Positions 25,156 through 38,483 of a stretch of DNA of 64,000 nucleotides are shown here, piece after piece; positions within the stretch are counted from its first letter, which is position 1; every line of letters begins with the position of its first letter. The notes beneath the pieces are model-generated. The model did not search any database, was not told where the DNA came from, and was given only the letters and a program-made list of their open reading frames with translations. A program made the translations under genes and the position numbers. The stretch is taken from assembly GCA_028023455.1 (NCBI GenBank), contig JAQFVV010012420.1, positions 7,519,194-7,583,193 of the forward strand, in the 5' to 3' direction. Origin of the DNA: Epiperipatus broadwayi (taxonomy: Eukaryota; Onychophora; Udeonychophora; Euonychophora; Peripatidae).

Positions 25156-25259
25156 AAAAACTCTTAGCAGGCTACTATTTGCCCACCCCTGTCCTAAAGG
25201 ATTTATTTACATCTAATGAACATTATATATACATGCAATTAAATTTGAATGGTATATAT

Positions 25260-27471
25260 TATAACAGTTGGGGAGGATCGTAAGTTTCCAGTCTTACCAT
25301 ATCTGCTGTACAGGGTGCCACTAGGCCATTTGAACCTAGAAAATTTATAAAGTAGACAGATACGTGCTGTTAAGATCATGACCGCCAGTCCTAGTCACTA
25401 GCTCATGGAGTAGCAGAGGTTTTAAAACTATATTTATTAAAATATATTTCAATAAAGATTAAAAAATAAATAAATTAGATCACTGTCAGTACTAATAACA
25501 CAAAAGATTTTATTCACATATATATATAGGTGATAACACACAAACTTGAAAAATAATTACTATAAAAAAATTATGTTTTATGTTTCATTATTATTATCTT
25601 TTTTTAACTTTAATTTTTAATCTTAGAATGTTGAGCATGGATAGGCCATCTAGACAATGCACTTAAAAGATTTTCACAACATTTGACTCCAGGCTAAAGG
25701 TCCGCAACCACACCAACACTTGCTTCCAAATATATATCCGCAACCAATGCAATGTGAAGTTGTTAGCATCAAACCATGCTGACAGGAATGTGCATCTTAC
25801 AGCGAGATATTATTTGAGAAAACGACCTTCATCCAGTACAGGAATGTATGTCTGTCTGGTGAAGGAATCATGCATGTAATATAATAAAGAGAATAGCACT
25901 TCGTATGGATGGGAGAGTGATCTATCTTACCAGCTTATTGTCCCAATCCTTAGAGCTGGAATGGATCAATGGTGCAGGAAATACATATGCGTCCATTGCA
26001 ATGATATGACTGCCTCTTTGGGATCATGCATTCAGTTGGGCTCTTCACCCTTATGTGCTAACACACTTCACATTACATTGATGTAAATGTCCATATATCT
26101 CTCCACCAGCATTGACACAACTACAAAACAAATAGTCTGAAATCAAATCCCCTTTTAAACTAACATATACTTAAACAAGTTAAAGCAGCTATCCATACTC
26201 AACTTAAATTTAAGTCAATTTAATAATTTAATTCTTTAAAAAAAAATATTTAGTTTATAGTATTTAACTTATTTTAAAATTACATTGCATTCAACGTATT
26301 TTTTTCTCTTTTACACAAATAATATTTTTGACCTATTTTTAAAATCCAGTAATGCACAAATAATGCTGCGTATATCTTTCAATTTTATGTTTGCAATCGC
26401 AAACCCCTACCCTATTACAAACAGACCTTATACTAAGCATAAATAGCAAAAAAAAAACAATGCATTTAAAAAAAAAGGATTACGTTTAAACTTTAGATAA
26501 GAATTTAAAATTGCAAAGTTTATAAAAAAATAAAGTTCTGGTTTGATCAGGAAAGAAAGTCTATAGTTCATATTTAAAGAGAAATAAAGTTTGGAGATTT
26601 TAAATTGAAGAGTTTATATTTCATATTTATAATTTATACTTTCTTTTCTCCATGCTTGTTCCTTCATGATGAAGATCTAAGTTTATGCAAGGGCCATTTC
26701 TTGTGGATGATGATGATATTTTGAAGATTTCGAAGACGTTACTAGTAGTTCGATGCTGGGATCCATGGAAATGAAAGCTGCCTTTGGTTAGCCGAACCGA
26801 AGGAAGCACGATGAAGCTGATTACATTCTTGGTGATGGTGATAATAGCTTTTTAAATTTTTATTTTTACTTTCAGCAAAGACGAATGAATTTAAAACTAA
26901 TTTTCTAATTCTCCAATCAATTATTTCTTTTTATAGTCCTGAGGCGTCTTATCTCTGGAATGCATGGATCCATCTCACATATTTCATATCTATATTTCAT
27001 TGGTTCATTGAGTTTGTCGCCAAGTAGATTTTGGGTTTGTAGCTAAGTAGATTTTGGGTTTGTGGCTAAATGGATTTTTCCACCAAGGTCTGTCTATATC
27101 TTTAGGCGGGAAAAGCAAGTCTTTTGTTTCTATTCCTCGACTCTTATCTCTTTCATAATCATCTTTTCAATAGTCATTTTGCCCTAAGGATCTGTTTGTA
27201 ATTTTTATTTTTAAGATTAAAAACTCTCTTTGTTATTTTTAAAATTAAAAGGTTTTTTATTATATCTTATTTAAAGATTAGAATCTTTGTTTCGATTCTA
27301 TAATTTTTTTAAAGCTTATTTTATTTCAATATTTAAATCAAACATAATAAATTAATGATTCATTATTTGTGCATTTTGAACATTTGTGCTTTTAATTCAG
27401 TCTTAGATATTTACAAAAAAATTAAGTATTAAAATGTAAATGTAACGCATATATATATATATCCCGTTACA
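25260..27471. mobile_element. LTR-like element B, ~2.2 kb
   Basis: It starts TATAACAG (probably a decayed TGTAACAG) and ends CCCGTTACA, and is collinear with element A in the landmarks listed there. The last 31 nt form the same kind of palindrome as in A (TGTAACG ... CGTTACA, 27,441-27,471). Flanks offer only a low-complexity ATAT as possible target duplication. Small internal repeats lie at 27,017-27,070 (AGTAGATTTTGGGTTTGT twice). The 60-codon minus frame at 26,627-26,809 is short and unrecognised. Confidence 0.6.
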
Positions 27472-29460
27472 ATATATATGCATACATGTGATAAACAAAA
27501 TTGAATATATTTCATGTTATAGAAAAATCAAATTTTAATTTCTTAAATGTTTATTGCTAGATTCAGAGGATATACATATAACAGAATTATTTTATTTATA
27601 TTGCCAAAATATTTCAATGAATTTGTGTGATGTATATACAAACCTTAATACCTAGAGATTATGTTGCAACTGTGATGAAATGAAAACAATTTACTTGAGA
27701 CATTATAAATCAATATATTTTAAAATTAAAAATTATGCTTATTTTTATTAAAATTTCACAAAAAATGTCTACATTTCTTTCAGCAAATAATCAACTTCTG
27801 CTATACCATAACTACAGTTATAATAATTTATCTTGTAATCATATACTCTTTTGGTTTTCATATATATAGAGTTTATAAATATGTTGCATAAATAATTATA
27901 AATGTGCAAATAAATTACTGAAAATTATATTTTTTTCCCCAAAATACTAAAAGAAAAAATAAAGCTCTCAAAACCTGGAAGTCAAATAATCTACTTTATA
28001 ATTGTGATACTACCAATTAAAGTATTGTTAACTTTTTTAAATTGGAAATTTCTGTGATATCTGTATGATAATGACATTTTCAGATAATTTTAAATTAATA
28101 ATTTCAGTTCCAATAAATACCACAAAAATGTGAACCAGAAAACTAACATTATAGATAACCACAAAATAGTAAAAACAAAAAAGCCAAAGCAATAGCAATG
28201 ACATCATAATGTCTCAAAATGAATGATTTAGTTTTTTCTGGCCCAGAATATGTTAAAGTCTGGCAAGAGAGAACAAAAGTTAAAAGCAAAACAACTTTCA
28301 AATGAAATAAGTAATTCTCTTTTATTCTCAAAATTTTTGTTTACAAATTTCAGAGTGGTCAGAAAGAAAATAATTTGATTCATAATGTGAAGATAATTAG
28401 AATTAATAATTAAATTGTTTTGTTTTATATTAAAACAAACTCATGTGTGCACACTTATTACATATATGTTTAACATTTAATTGTTTATATTTAGTTAAAA
28501 TAGAACAGTATCAGTCTTTGGATAATTATTGTAAATAATAGTTTGGAATATTTAGTAATACCCTACAGGCATGTGTTTATACATATATGTGTTTATTTAA
28601 TATAACTTACAATTTATATATTTTTGTATATTTATATATTTATTATTTTGTATTTTTTTTTCAATATTTGTAATTCATACCAGATAGTTGAAAATAGTTC
28701 TAAATTAGAATGATTTATTTGTAATGTAGACTGTTTATCAGACTTCATTTTTTAATTACTATTTTTACTTCTAATTAATTAAAAAATGTATTGATTGTTA
28801 TTTCAAGATATTCCAGTGAATTTAGTATGTATATTTTTCTGGTTCACTGTAACAGAGTTCTTGGGAAGCAAAGCTGGCTCTCAAATAATGTTATATAAAG
28901 TATATAGTATTGTGGACATCTGTATAATTCTCTTTATAATTTTTTAGATGGTATTAAAGAAATAAAAGTTATCTTTAAAGTTCAATCACTTTATGTCAGT
29001 ATTTTATGATGATAATGACTGTTTTATTGAAGAAAATATACTTATGGTATCTAATGGCTCTGAGAATTAGTGATGATCAGCATTGATATAAAAATCCCGG
29101 AACTTCTTGATGTATGCTTACTTTTCTTGCATGCAACAAGAAATATTGTGTATTGCTTTTTTAACATTATGCCTCATGATTGACAATAATTTAATGATGA
29201 TTAGTCTAATTTTTTTCAATATGCCTTTTTTAAATCTAGTCAAGAAGGTTAACTGTTGATAATTTGTTATTTTGCTTGACTGTTTGTTACTTATACAGGC
29301 TTCTGATACTAAATATTAATTTATTTTCTGTATTCATATTCATTTATTGATTGTTCATTTGCATGATCATTTATTATCCCTATTTCCATATTGTTACAAT
29401 ATATATATGATTTTTTTAATTATTATTTGACAAGGAAACCCTACATGGTATAATTATCAT
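27472..29460. other. AT-rich stretch; one dispersed repeat
   Basis: No gene is supported. 28,255-28,385 resembles 19,505-19,680. A 60-codon minus-strand frame at 28,149-28,331 is hydrophobic at both ends but overlaps that repeat and has no splice or promoter context. Confidence 0.4.
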
Positions 29461-29462
29461 TC

Positions 29463-29576
29463 ATGGTTTGGAGCAGTTGGTAAAGTGTCCGATTTGAGAT
29501 TGGGAGGTCCCAGGATCAATTCTGGTGCTCACAAGTCTAGCACTCGAACTTCTTATAAACTCCTGAGCAATAAAGC
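29463..29576 (+). mobile_element. SINE family S2, best-preserved copy
   Basis: GAGCAGTTGGTAAAGTG resembles an A box and CCAGGATCAATTCTGG a B box, 40 nt apart as in tRNA-derived SINE heads. The body ends CGAACTTCTTATAAACTCCT followed by GAGCAATAAA. Related copies at 13,207 and 34,625 share this 3' block. S2 copies end near AT-rich simple repeats, suggesting a variable simple-repeat tail. Confidence 0.7.
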
Positions 29577-29933
29577 CATGTTTTTTTCCTATAAATACAA
29601 AATAGACAGAAATATACATATATAAGAAATGTGCATATATATATGCTTTACAAAATATATTATCTTTAAAATAAATAACACTTTCCATTCTTTATTGAGC
29701 TTAATGCATTTTTGATGCTGAGCGCCATAATCATAATTGAGTCTGGAGATTTATAACTGCTGTTATTGTTATGAAAAATGCCTTAATTTACATATTACAA
29801 TAATTTTAAAGTTGAATGTTTGCTATTCTATTAATGATATCATTGTTGTTCAGATATACCACACTTTTTTTTTATCATTGAGAATAGTTACGATTATGGT
29901 ACTTGCATTGATGATTTGTAAAGCATAAATATA

Positions 29934-30240
29934 TTATAATGGGACAACCCTATCAACTTTACCTGCCATACCCTGTTGCGGCATCAGATACAATGGACGG
30001 CCATACACAGATGTCCCAGTCCGAAAATACACTTGGATATTTCTATCAACTGTAACATCTTCATACCTAACACATTGTGTGCCAGATATAATGGAACCCA
30101 CCACCCCAAAGTTACTGGTGCCATATATACCAGGACCACAATGAACACCACATGATAACATAAATATAACCAAGTAACTGGATAACTTGGATGAAATGTG
30201 TCAACTTACCACAACAAATCATATCATAACTTTGTGATTC
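29934..30240 (-). pseudogene. Protein-like fragment, unrecognised, probably broken
   Basis: The region is clearly richer in G+C than its surroundings. One minus-strand frame (30,173-29,934) is non-repetitive with mixed composition (for example GIYGTSNFGVVGSIISG and YEDVTVDRNIQVYF). Just upstream in another frame (about 30,300-30,206) lies ALPLLSVIANSETSDTPKCV and more. Good donor-like sequences follow each piece (GTAAGT at about 30,208; GTAAAG at about 29,963), but the gap of 20-30 nt is too short for an intron, so I read it as a frameshifted pseudogene or mobile-element relic. No family is recognised. Confidence 0.35.
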
Positions 30241-30369
30241 GACAACGCATTTGGGTGTGTCAGATGTTTCAGAATTAGCAATGACAGATAATAAAGGGAG
30301 CGCATCTCACTATTACCAGATCTGAGCATGCAAATAGGGTGCTACAGATGTCACCATGAAATGCCCAGT

Positions 30370-30545
30370 TCCAAGTCACATCTAATTTCAATTTACTATC
30401 CCCCAATCTACTTAAAAATGTTTCAGTGTAACCTAGAGCAACGCATATTCATACATCTCCCTTTTAAGCCCCATTACACCACAGAATTCGAACTCAGGGA
30501 GTTCTTACAATCAACTCTCTTCAGGGATGGACCTACTCAATTTTA
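30370..30545 (-). mobile_element. Possible tRNA-derived SINE
   Basis: Read on the minus strand the sequence has CTGAGTTCGAATTCTGTGG, a strong B-box match, followed by TAATGGGGCTTAAAAGGGAG. No A box of good quality or tail was found. The overlapping + strand frame at 30,328-30,546 is treated as a shadow. Confidence 0.4.
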
Positions 30546-30589
30546 AACTAATTAGGCTTATGTATAAGCATAGTTATAGGTAAATACTG

Positions 30590-30770
30590 ATGATGATCAA
30601 TTATTTATTAAAGCAATATTTAGTGATGATGATGATCATCAAACCTATAATAGTGTAAATTGATAATGTGATGATGATCATCACCCAACCTATAGTAATG
30701 TAAAAGCATCATGTGATGATGATGATGAACATCTGTTGGTATACATGCATAGTGATGGTGGTGATGACCA
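30590..30770 (+). repeat. Degenerate TGATGATGATCATCA repeat
   Basis: Blocks of GATGATGATCATCA recur near 30,590, 30,634, 30,671 and 30,717, separated by ~40-45 nt containing ACCTATA(A/G)TA-type sequence. It is a short minisatellite built from trinucleotide runs. Confidence 0.7.
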
Positions 30771-30779
30771 AACAGAGAT

Positions 30780-32566
30780 CAGATTGATTTAAACAACTAA
30801 TTTATTAACAACATATATAAAAAATATAACTATTTACAAGCAAGAAATAATAAGATAGATTAATATTTAGTTATAATAAAAAAAAACTAATGGTTTCTTT
30901 ATCATCTTGGTGACTTCATACAAGAAATAAAAACGCAATAGTCGACTCCTATTAGATACAACATTATTCTCTGATTCATTAAATATATACATAACACAAG
31001 ATAGAGAAAATCATAATAAAAGTTCATTACTTATAAAACTACCCATTAAAATAATTGTTACAGTATTTATACGTTAAATTAAATATATTATCATTATAAC
31101 TGCCCACTCCCATTTATCTATATGTCAGTTACGGTTATGGTAGAAATTAATGATAGCTAAAGACCATTTATTCGGAAGGATTAATCGTATATTCAGAATA
31201 AATAAAACTACAAGAAAAGATTAGTAACATTGATTAGTATATTGTCTCAAAGTCTTACTCTCAATATTATATATGTAAAAGTCTTACTTGAGAGGAGATC
31301 ACTTGGATGGGTTATTGTTGACTTCTAGAGGAATCTAAAATTTTACTTTATTAAAAAAAAAGTGTATATATATCTATTAATTAAAGAGAATTTCCTTCTG
31401 AGTTTATATCAACAAAAGATTTTTCCATCCATTTGTTCACTTTAAGTTGTAGTTGATCGAATTAGAAAAAAAAACAAAAACATTTTAAGCACCCAATAAA
31501 AAAAAATAAAAAATACATTCTTTCAATTAGAAAATTACAAAAGGCAAAAAAAATAATAATCAATCATCACGTGAATCCAATATATAGTTTATCTAAATTA
31601 CAGCAAGCGTTCATTCAAAGATGTCCATGTCCATGGCTAAACATTCCAGTTTATCATCTCTGTTATTTTTATTTATGCATTCCTGATCATATAAATCCAT
31701 GGAAAAATGTTTGTGTACCAGCATTTTCTTTTTCAAAATAGACATTCTGAGGACAGATTTTATGATTTCATAATCAAGTAATGGCCTGGAGGTTGGCTAG
31801 AAAAATCCCAACAGCATTAGTTTTCTACTCCAAACACATTGTAAAGTTTCTTATATTATCAACCATAGTTTATAATTTATCTTAATTATGTCTAAAAATG
31901 ATTTTAAAGACAATAGTTAATCCTTAGTAGTTTTAGATTTCCTTTTCATTTATATTATTATAAAGAAATTTACTTATAGAAGATCTTAATTTACAAGTTC
32001 AGAAACTATTAATTTTGAATTACAGTTTAACTCCTGGACATTATAAACATTTTTCTTTTAAAAATGCCCAAAAGTTCTTTGCTTTTTTCCTTTTTTTTAA
32101 GAAAATAAAAACTTAACTTTTTTTTTCCGTTGCTATATGTTCAAAATCCCGGTCTCTTCTCCCTCAACATAGTCTGCTTTTCTTTTCAATTGTAAAAAGA
32201 ACCGCTCTTTCATCACGTGATTGCTAAAAACCTGCTATAAACTTGATACAAAAAAAATCAATTTACAAAATGTTATTATATTTATTTCATTTGTATTATT
32301 CTAATTCGATCATCTAACAAGACTTTAAATTTCACATAAATTTTAATCCTTAATTATATCCATTTTATCAGTCAATTAGTATTTTATTTATTAATAAAAT
32401 TAAATGAATAAAAAAAGTAAAAAAACGATTAATTTCTACCAATAAACGAACATATTATTTTCTATGCATATGTTTATCTACATACATATATACACACATT
32501 GTAAACAAACGATTTATTTACTTACTCACGATAGATAAAAAAAACATTAATCTCTCAAACATATCG
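30780..32566. other. AT-rich stretch, nothing firm
   Basis: No open frame with splice sites. Pyrimidine-rich segments near 32,040-32,220 and the general make-up resemble the LTR-like elements A and B, but no matching TGTAAC or GTTACA ends were found. A possible B box (TGGGTTTGAATTCAGA) lies near 32,643 in sequence preceding the microsatellite. Confidence 0.4.
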
Positions 32567-32772
32567 ATGTATATGTATGTTTATGAAGGTATATATTACA
32601 TTTATACAATCAAGTATGTAAGATATTTATTTTTCCTCCCACTGGGTTTGAATTCAGATATTGAAGAAGACATTGGGACAGGTTTGTATAAGCTAGTTGT
32701 AAGCCATCTCTTACAATATATATGGGCAAATTTCTTATATGTAATTTAACGAAGCTTAAATATTGTATATAA

Positions 32773-33047
<275 letters not shown>

Positions 33048-33867
33048 AAGTGTAATAAACATATCTTTAAATAAACAAAAAGAAAAACTTATCTCTGGGA
33101 TTTTATCCAGCTCATTAAACTTCTGAATAAACTATTAATTTTCTGTTCATTATAATTATAACCATTATCATTTATTTTTTGAGTAATTGCAATAAATTGT
33201 AATGATTCCTAAATTCAATGAGCAAAAAAGGAAAGTTTTCTTTAATATTTTTATTTTTAGATATTAAAATTTGTAGATTTTTTTTTAAATGTATATATAA
33301 AGAATAATCTACACCTATCCATAAAGAGATTCCAAAATCAAAACGCCTAACAACGTGTGTATGAAATTATATATCCTAATTTTAATCAAAATCTTACATT
33401 AATGGGCTATTGCTTGAAGTTTTTTAACAGCAATTAAAATTGTATAGTTTTTATTTTTTAAAAAATATTTTTATATTTTTACAACATTTATGTATGTGTA
33501 TGATTCGTATTAGCATTGATGTTTCCGAAATACTCATGATAAAACTGTGGTCTACATTATGCTAACTAAAAATATGTTGAGTCATTTTTATTAAAATTCG
33601 TAGTAAAAAACGTATACATGGAAATGCACGGCTGTCTATGTATAATTTCTTGATCCTTTATTATTGCTTGCTTCTTTTAATGGTTTTTGTTCTCTGTTGT
33701 TAATTTCATTAAGTAAACAGATTCATTTATTACTTGAACAGTTATTTTTTTTCAGTAATTTTTATAAAATTTTAACCAGTTTTTTTTTTGTGTGTGTGTG
33801 TGTAAATATATTTATTATATTATCAATAATATTAGCATTTGACAAGCTTATTGTTTTCAACTTTTAG

Positions 33868-34042
33868 CCAGTTCGTTGTGCGAAGACGAGGATATGAATT
33901 CTGTTTTTTCTGTCAACTCTTCTCAAGAAAGGTTAGACAAGTGGCAGGTAGACTCCTCATCAGGCTGCCATGTTTATATTCAGGAGCGTTCTTCGTGCTC
34001 CGACACAACCAACACTGATACTATGGAACTATCAGATGTGGG
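33868..34042 (+). CDS. Internal exon of an unrecognised Ser/Asp-rich protein
   Basis: The exon has a good acceptor (TTTCAACTTTTAG, AG at 33,866-67) and donor (GG|GTAAAA, intron from 34,043). It is 175 nt: two bases, 57 sense codons from AGT at 33,870, and two bases. Composition is much less AT-rich than the flanks. It encodes an acidic, Ser-rich stretch beginning SSLCEDEDMNSVFSVNSS and later QERLDKWQVDSSSG and SCSDTTNTDTMELSDV. No membrane span or known domain is visible; it looks disordered. The phase-2 end joins the exon at 46,394 without breaking the frame. The 5' phase 1 fits the candidate first exon. A translation start at the internal Met (33,894) is an alternative. Confidence 0.8.
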
Positions 34043-34624
34043 GTAAAATTTATATTAGAATATTGGCAATAAAATTTAACATTTTTATCATATTTCATTT
34101 TAATATCTTATATGTTATATTATGAACATATATGTGTATATAAAGATGTGTGGGTGTTTATCGAGGACGTTCATACATTTAAAACTCATGCTAATGCTAA
34201 TTGGAGAAGTATATATAAAAATTACAAAGCAACACATAACATAACCATTCAATATGACAGATAAAAAAATGAGCCCCATCAATGCACTTTTTATCTAATA
34301 TATATATATTTAGAAACAATTATGAAATTTAAATTCATCGTATGATGATGATAATATTATTTGAATGGATGGAGGTAATATTTTGACTATCTTTTGAGTA
34401 ACAATACTAAAATTTAGATAACTTTTAATAATATACCCATTCTATGTATTCATTTAGATTTGTACAAAGATATCCAGCTTAGAAAAGTTACAATAGCTTT
34501 TTCTTCTACTATCTAAGATTTTAAATAGAAACCACATGTAAAGAATGATAAAAAAGTGCTGAAATTGTTAAATTTATCAAGATGTTTATTTTTTATTAAG
34601 CTTTTCATATTTCGGTACACTGAG
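34043..34624 (+). other. Start of a ~12.35-kb intron
   Basis: If the exon pair is right, 34,043-46,393 is one intron. This first part is AT-rich with no recognised feature. Later parts of the intron hold the repeats, LINEs and SINEs listed separately. Confidence 0.6.
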
Positions 34625-34723
34625 AGAGTGATAGTCTTGTGCTTAAGATTTTTGGATCATGCCTAGTTCTGTCACTTCCACTGCCTGAACTTCTTATGAT
34701 CTCCCAAGCAATAAAGTAATTCA

Positions 34724-34788
<65 letters not shown>

Positions 34789-34810
34789 CATCATCATCAT
34801 CATCATCATT
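34625..34810 (+). mobile_element. SINE S2 fragment with an ATT microsatellite tail
   Basis: The 3' block CTGAACTTCTTATGATCTCC then CAAGCAATAAAGTAATTCA matches the other S2 copies and runs straight into about 25 ATT units (34,726-34,788), then ATC units. The head is decayed. The 83-codon minus frame rich in Ile and Met comes from the repeat. Confidence 0.7.
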
Positions 34811-35176
34811 ACTGTTGTTGTTATTATCATCATCATTGTATAATCATCATCAATTAGAAAGACAAGGTATAATATAAAATAGAAATAACTACTGAGAAAA
34901 CTTTGTTTTAGAACACTTTGCAAAGAATAAGCAAGCTATACAGTTCTATTGATATTAATAAAATGATAGAAATAAACATTTTATCTATAGATAAAAGTAA
35001 ATTTTTAAACATGGTAAAATGTATATTATAGAAAATACTAATTGTATGAATTTTATTATTATACTGTCAGTTTAGTTTTACTGTACATATATTATATTAG
35101 ATTATGTCTGCAAAATGGTTTGTATATTTCAAACTGTATGGAAGATGTAGATAAATTAAATTATTATTAAACATTA

Positions 35177-35331
<155 letters not shown>

Positions 35332-35775
35332 CATTGTCCATTTATAATATTAGACAAGCAAAGAAAAGGTGATGCTCTTTTTTTCCTGAAAGAGAAAAGA
35401 AAATGGAGGTCAAAATTGTTTCAAATTGTATGCAAATATAATAGAACTGTCATATTTGATAGATCAGTGAGAAAGGTATTTCCATTCAATTAAGTGATTG
35501 TTTTGATATCGGTAATATTTATGTGTTTACTGTGTTCATGGGTCTAGCATTGGAGATTATTAGCTGTATTATTTAAGTAATATAGAATTTCAGTGTAATT
35601 TGAAAATTTTAACGGACTTCATTAATCTTCTTCTGAATAGGTTATATGCACCTGTTTAATGAGGTTTATTTAATCTTTTTTGAATTAATCTTACTTTTTT
35701 TAATCAACTTGAAATCTTTAGGGTCTGTATAAACATATTAGACCATAGATAAAGGTTGGTATTCATTTTTGTTAT

Positions 35776-35905
35776 AAAAAGGAGATTGTCTTGACAACAG
35801 ATTGAGATTGTTGATTGTTTTTAATATTGGTATTATTTAGATGTCTGATATTATATATATATTCCTCACATGATCACCATCTCTTATACTAGAGTTTTGC
35901 CTTGT
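35776..35905. mobile_element. Fragments of F2 and of the hAT-associated element
   Basis: GGAGATTGTCTTGACAACAG and TTGTTGATTGTT match the right arm of F2. About 50 bp later CACATGATCACCATCTCTTA matches the reverse of the hAT element flank near 24,857-24,878. Both pieces are short and decayed. Confidence 0.5.
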
Positions 35906-36616
35906 TTATATATTCCTCTTTATTATTGAAAGTTTGAATAAATTATGTTAAGAAAATGGCAAACCATAACAAATTTATTTACAATGATAGTATTATTTTC
36001 CATATTATTGTAATATCTTCTTATTTAAATTTAAATCTACATTTTCAGAGTATATATAGTAATACATACACATCTGTACTTACAACTAAGATTTAAGTCT
36101 GGTTTGATTGAGACTTGAAAATAATTTCAGACAACAAATTATTTTTTTCCAATAGCTAGCTCATATTAAATACTGTTAGTAATATAATAACTGAATTGCA
36201 AATATGTATCCAACTATTTTTAGCTAGAGGGTACTACAAACAAGGAAAAAGTAAACTCTCATCTCCTGAGTCTGTTAATTAAATTTTCTTTTTAATTGAC
36301 TTTTTTTGGAGAATTATTGGGGTTGTTTTGCTTGATTTAAAGTTTTTTATTGGTGTAATATGTATTTATATAAATATTATCATTATAAATCTTAGATTTT
36401 GTTATCCAAAAATGAGAATCTCACCGAAAATGTTAATTCTAAAAATTAATCAAACTTATAGTTAGGAGTTTTAATTTTGACATTTATTTGCGGATAAACT
36501 ATGATAATTATTACCATTTAAAAAATGTTTATATATATATATTTTGAATAATTATTGTAAATTTAAGCTATGATTTCTTAAAAAAGCTTTATAATTACTT
36601 TATCTCATTTTTATAT

Positions 36617-38483
36617 TGTAACGGTCATTCAAGAGGAGTCGGTAGTAGTAGTGCTATTTGGTAACAGTAAATAAACCAAGATGGTAAAAAGAAAAGGGGA
36701 TTCTATAAAGAGGCTATTTTCTAATATTAAATCAAAGACTCTTAATCTAAACTAGAACTAAATATGCAGTACAACACTCCGATTATTTATCAACTGGTGA
36801 TTAACCTTTTAAAAAATAATTAGTAAGCAAAGAAACTTTTGCATGAATAATGTTTACTATACTATTGCATGTGAACATTAATATTTCTAATAAATCTCAG
36901 GGTTTATATGTCGTTTCTGACATTGTATATGCTAATGAGTATATAATGGTTATTTAAACTTTATATGTATGGCTAGCATATTATCCCAGCCAACAAAATA
37001 ATACTTTTAATCTATATTATTTCTCAGTGCTTTGAACGTCATAAAGACTCACATTTTATATAGTAAAGTTTCTTAGGACATGACTGAACACAAATGGGCA
37101 TTTTGCAATTTTATCCAGTACATATCTCTTAACATATAAATAAAATTGTGAAAGGAGTAGAGATGAGCTCTTGCAAACTGTTTAGAATAAAAAATATTCA
37201 CATAATTAATTTATTTAAAGTATAACTAAAATTAGATAATTGAAATTAAATTTATTTGACTACATCAATAAATCAAAGTGCTGCTGATGATAATTAAATA
37301 ATTTTATTAAACAAAATATGAATGCATAAATATAGGAATCAATAGATATAAGATAACTATACCAATAACTCTGATAACATTATCTAAATAAATGAGTCTA
37401 CCTATAAGTGCTGATTAGATGCAATGATGTGTAACTATATGTTGTTCATACCAATACAAAAAGTAGAAAAGATTGCCAATAAATAGGATTTAAATTATCC
37501 TTATTACCCTAAATCTAAAATAGAATAAGAGATTTTTCTACTTAAAGATCTTAAATATTTCCCATATTGGAGCACACTATCAAAATGGTATCTTTTTATT
37601 TATCATTTTATCTAAGTACAACATTTATTTTTCTCTACATAAATATAATGTCAACATGGTCAATTTATATAGCATTAAGATCTTAAATGATATATTCTAT
37701 ATATGACCTATAGCCATGGATGAACTCTTTATTTCTTATATTCTACCTTTATTACTACAAGTACATTTTAAGCATTATTTAGTTATTTAAATAAACACAT
37801 TTATAAGGTGATACCATTAATATATAAGTACATAAGAAAACAAAGTATTAAGACAAAAGAATCTCATAATTAATAAAAGAATTTAATAATATTATTATCT
37901 AATAGGAACAACCTATCTATAATACAATAAATGCAAACATCAATTTAAATATTGAAACCATACTACCTGGTCTTCTTACTGAGGAGAATGTTGATCAATA
38001 TTAACACATGCAATTAAAATATTACACACAAAAACAACGTAAAGCAAATAGGCTATTAAACCAGGCTTATCCATTAAAGTTAATGAATAATTTAAACCAT
38101 TTTCTTTATGTGCACATTTTTTTTTCTAGATTCCATTTAATAAACTTTCTTTTTCTGAATATACACTTTTTTTAAAAAAATCCACATCTAATGTATGATG
38201 AGTTCATTATCATTAGTTTCCAAAATTTTATTGACAGGTGAGATAAGATCCTTTCAGTGATGGATGATCCACCTATGGCATGGCATGGTGCTTTAATTTA
38301 AAAGCAATAACAATATTATCATAAATTTTAAAATGCATTACAAAGGTAATTAGGTTGTGCATTTCTAAGGCAATTAAGTTTCCAGTTAATTGTACTTTAT
38401 AAGATGTGAGATATGTTATTCTATTTCAATCTCCCACAGGATTAGTTTTTAGAAAATTAGCACAAATACAATCATCAAGTTAA
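36617..38483. other. Intronic stretch; possible third LTR-like 5' end
   Basis: TGTAACGG at 36,617-36,624 followed by a less AT-rich patch to about 36,760 resembles the start of elements A and B, but no GTTACA end was found downstream. The rest up to the LINE at 38,484 shows nothing recognisable. Confidence 0.3.

Larger units (their letters stand above)
24381..25199. mobile_element. hAT-type element with perfect 8-bp target duplication
   Basis: TCCTAAAG at 24,381-24,388 and again at 25,192-25,199 flanks an 803-bp element (24,389-25,191) with inverted ends CAGGGGTGGTCAA and TTGCCCACCCCTG. An 8-bp duplication and CAGGGGTGG-type ends are classic for the hAT superfamily. The interior carries a fold-back segment and a possible relic of transposase coding sequence, so it is a non-autonomous or decayed element. 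A more diverged partial copy lies at 6,139-6,460. Confidence 0.92.
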
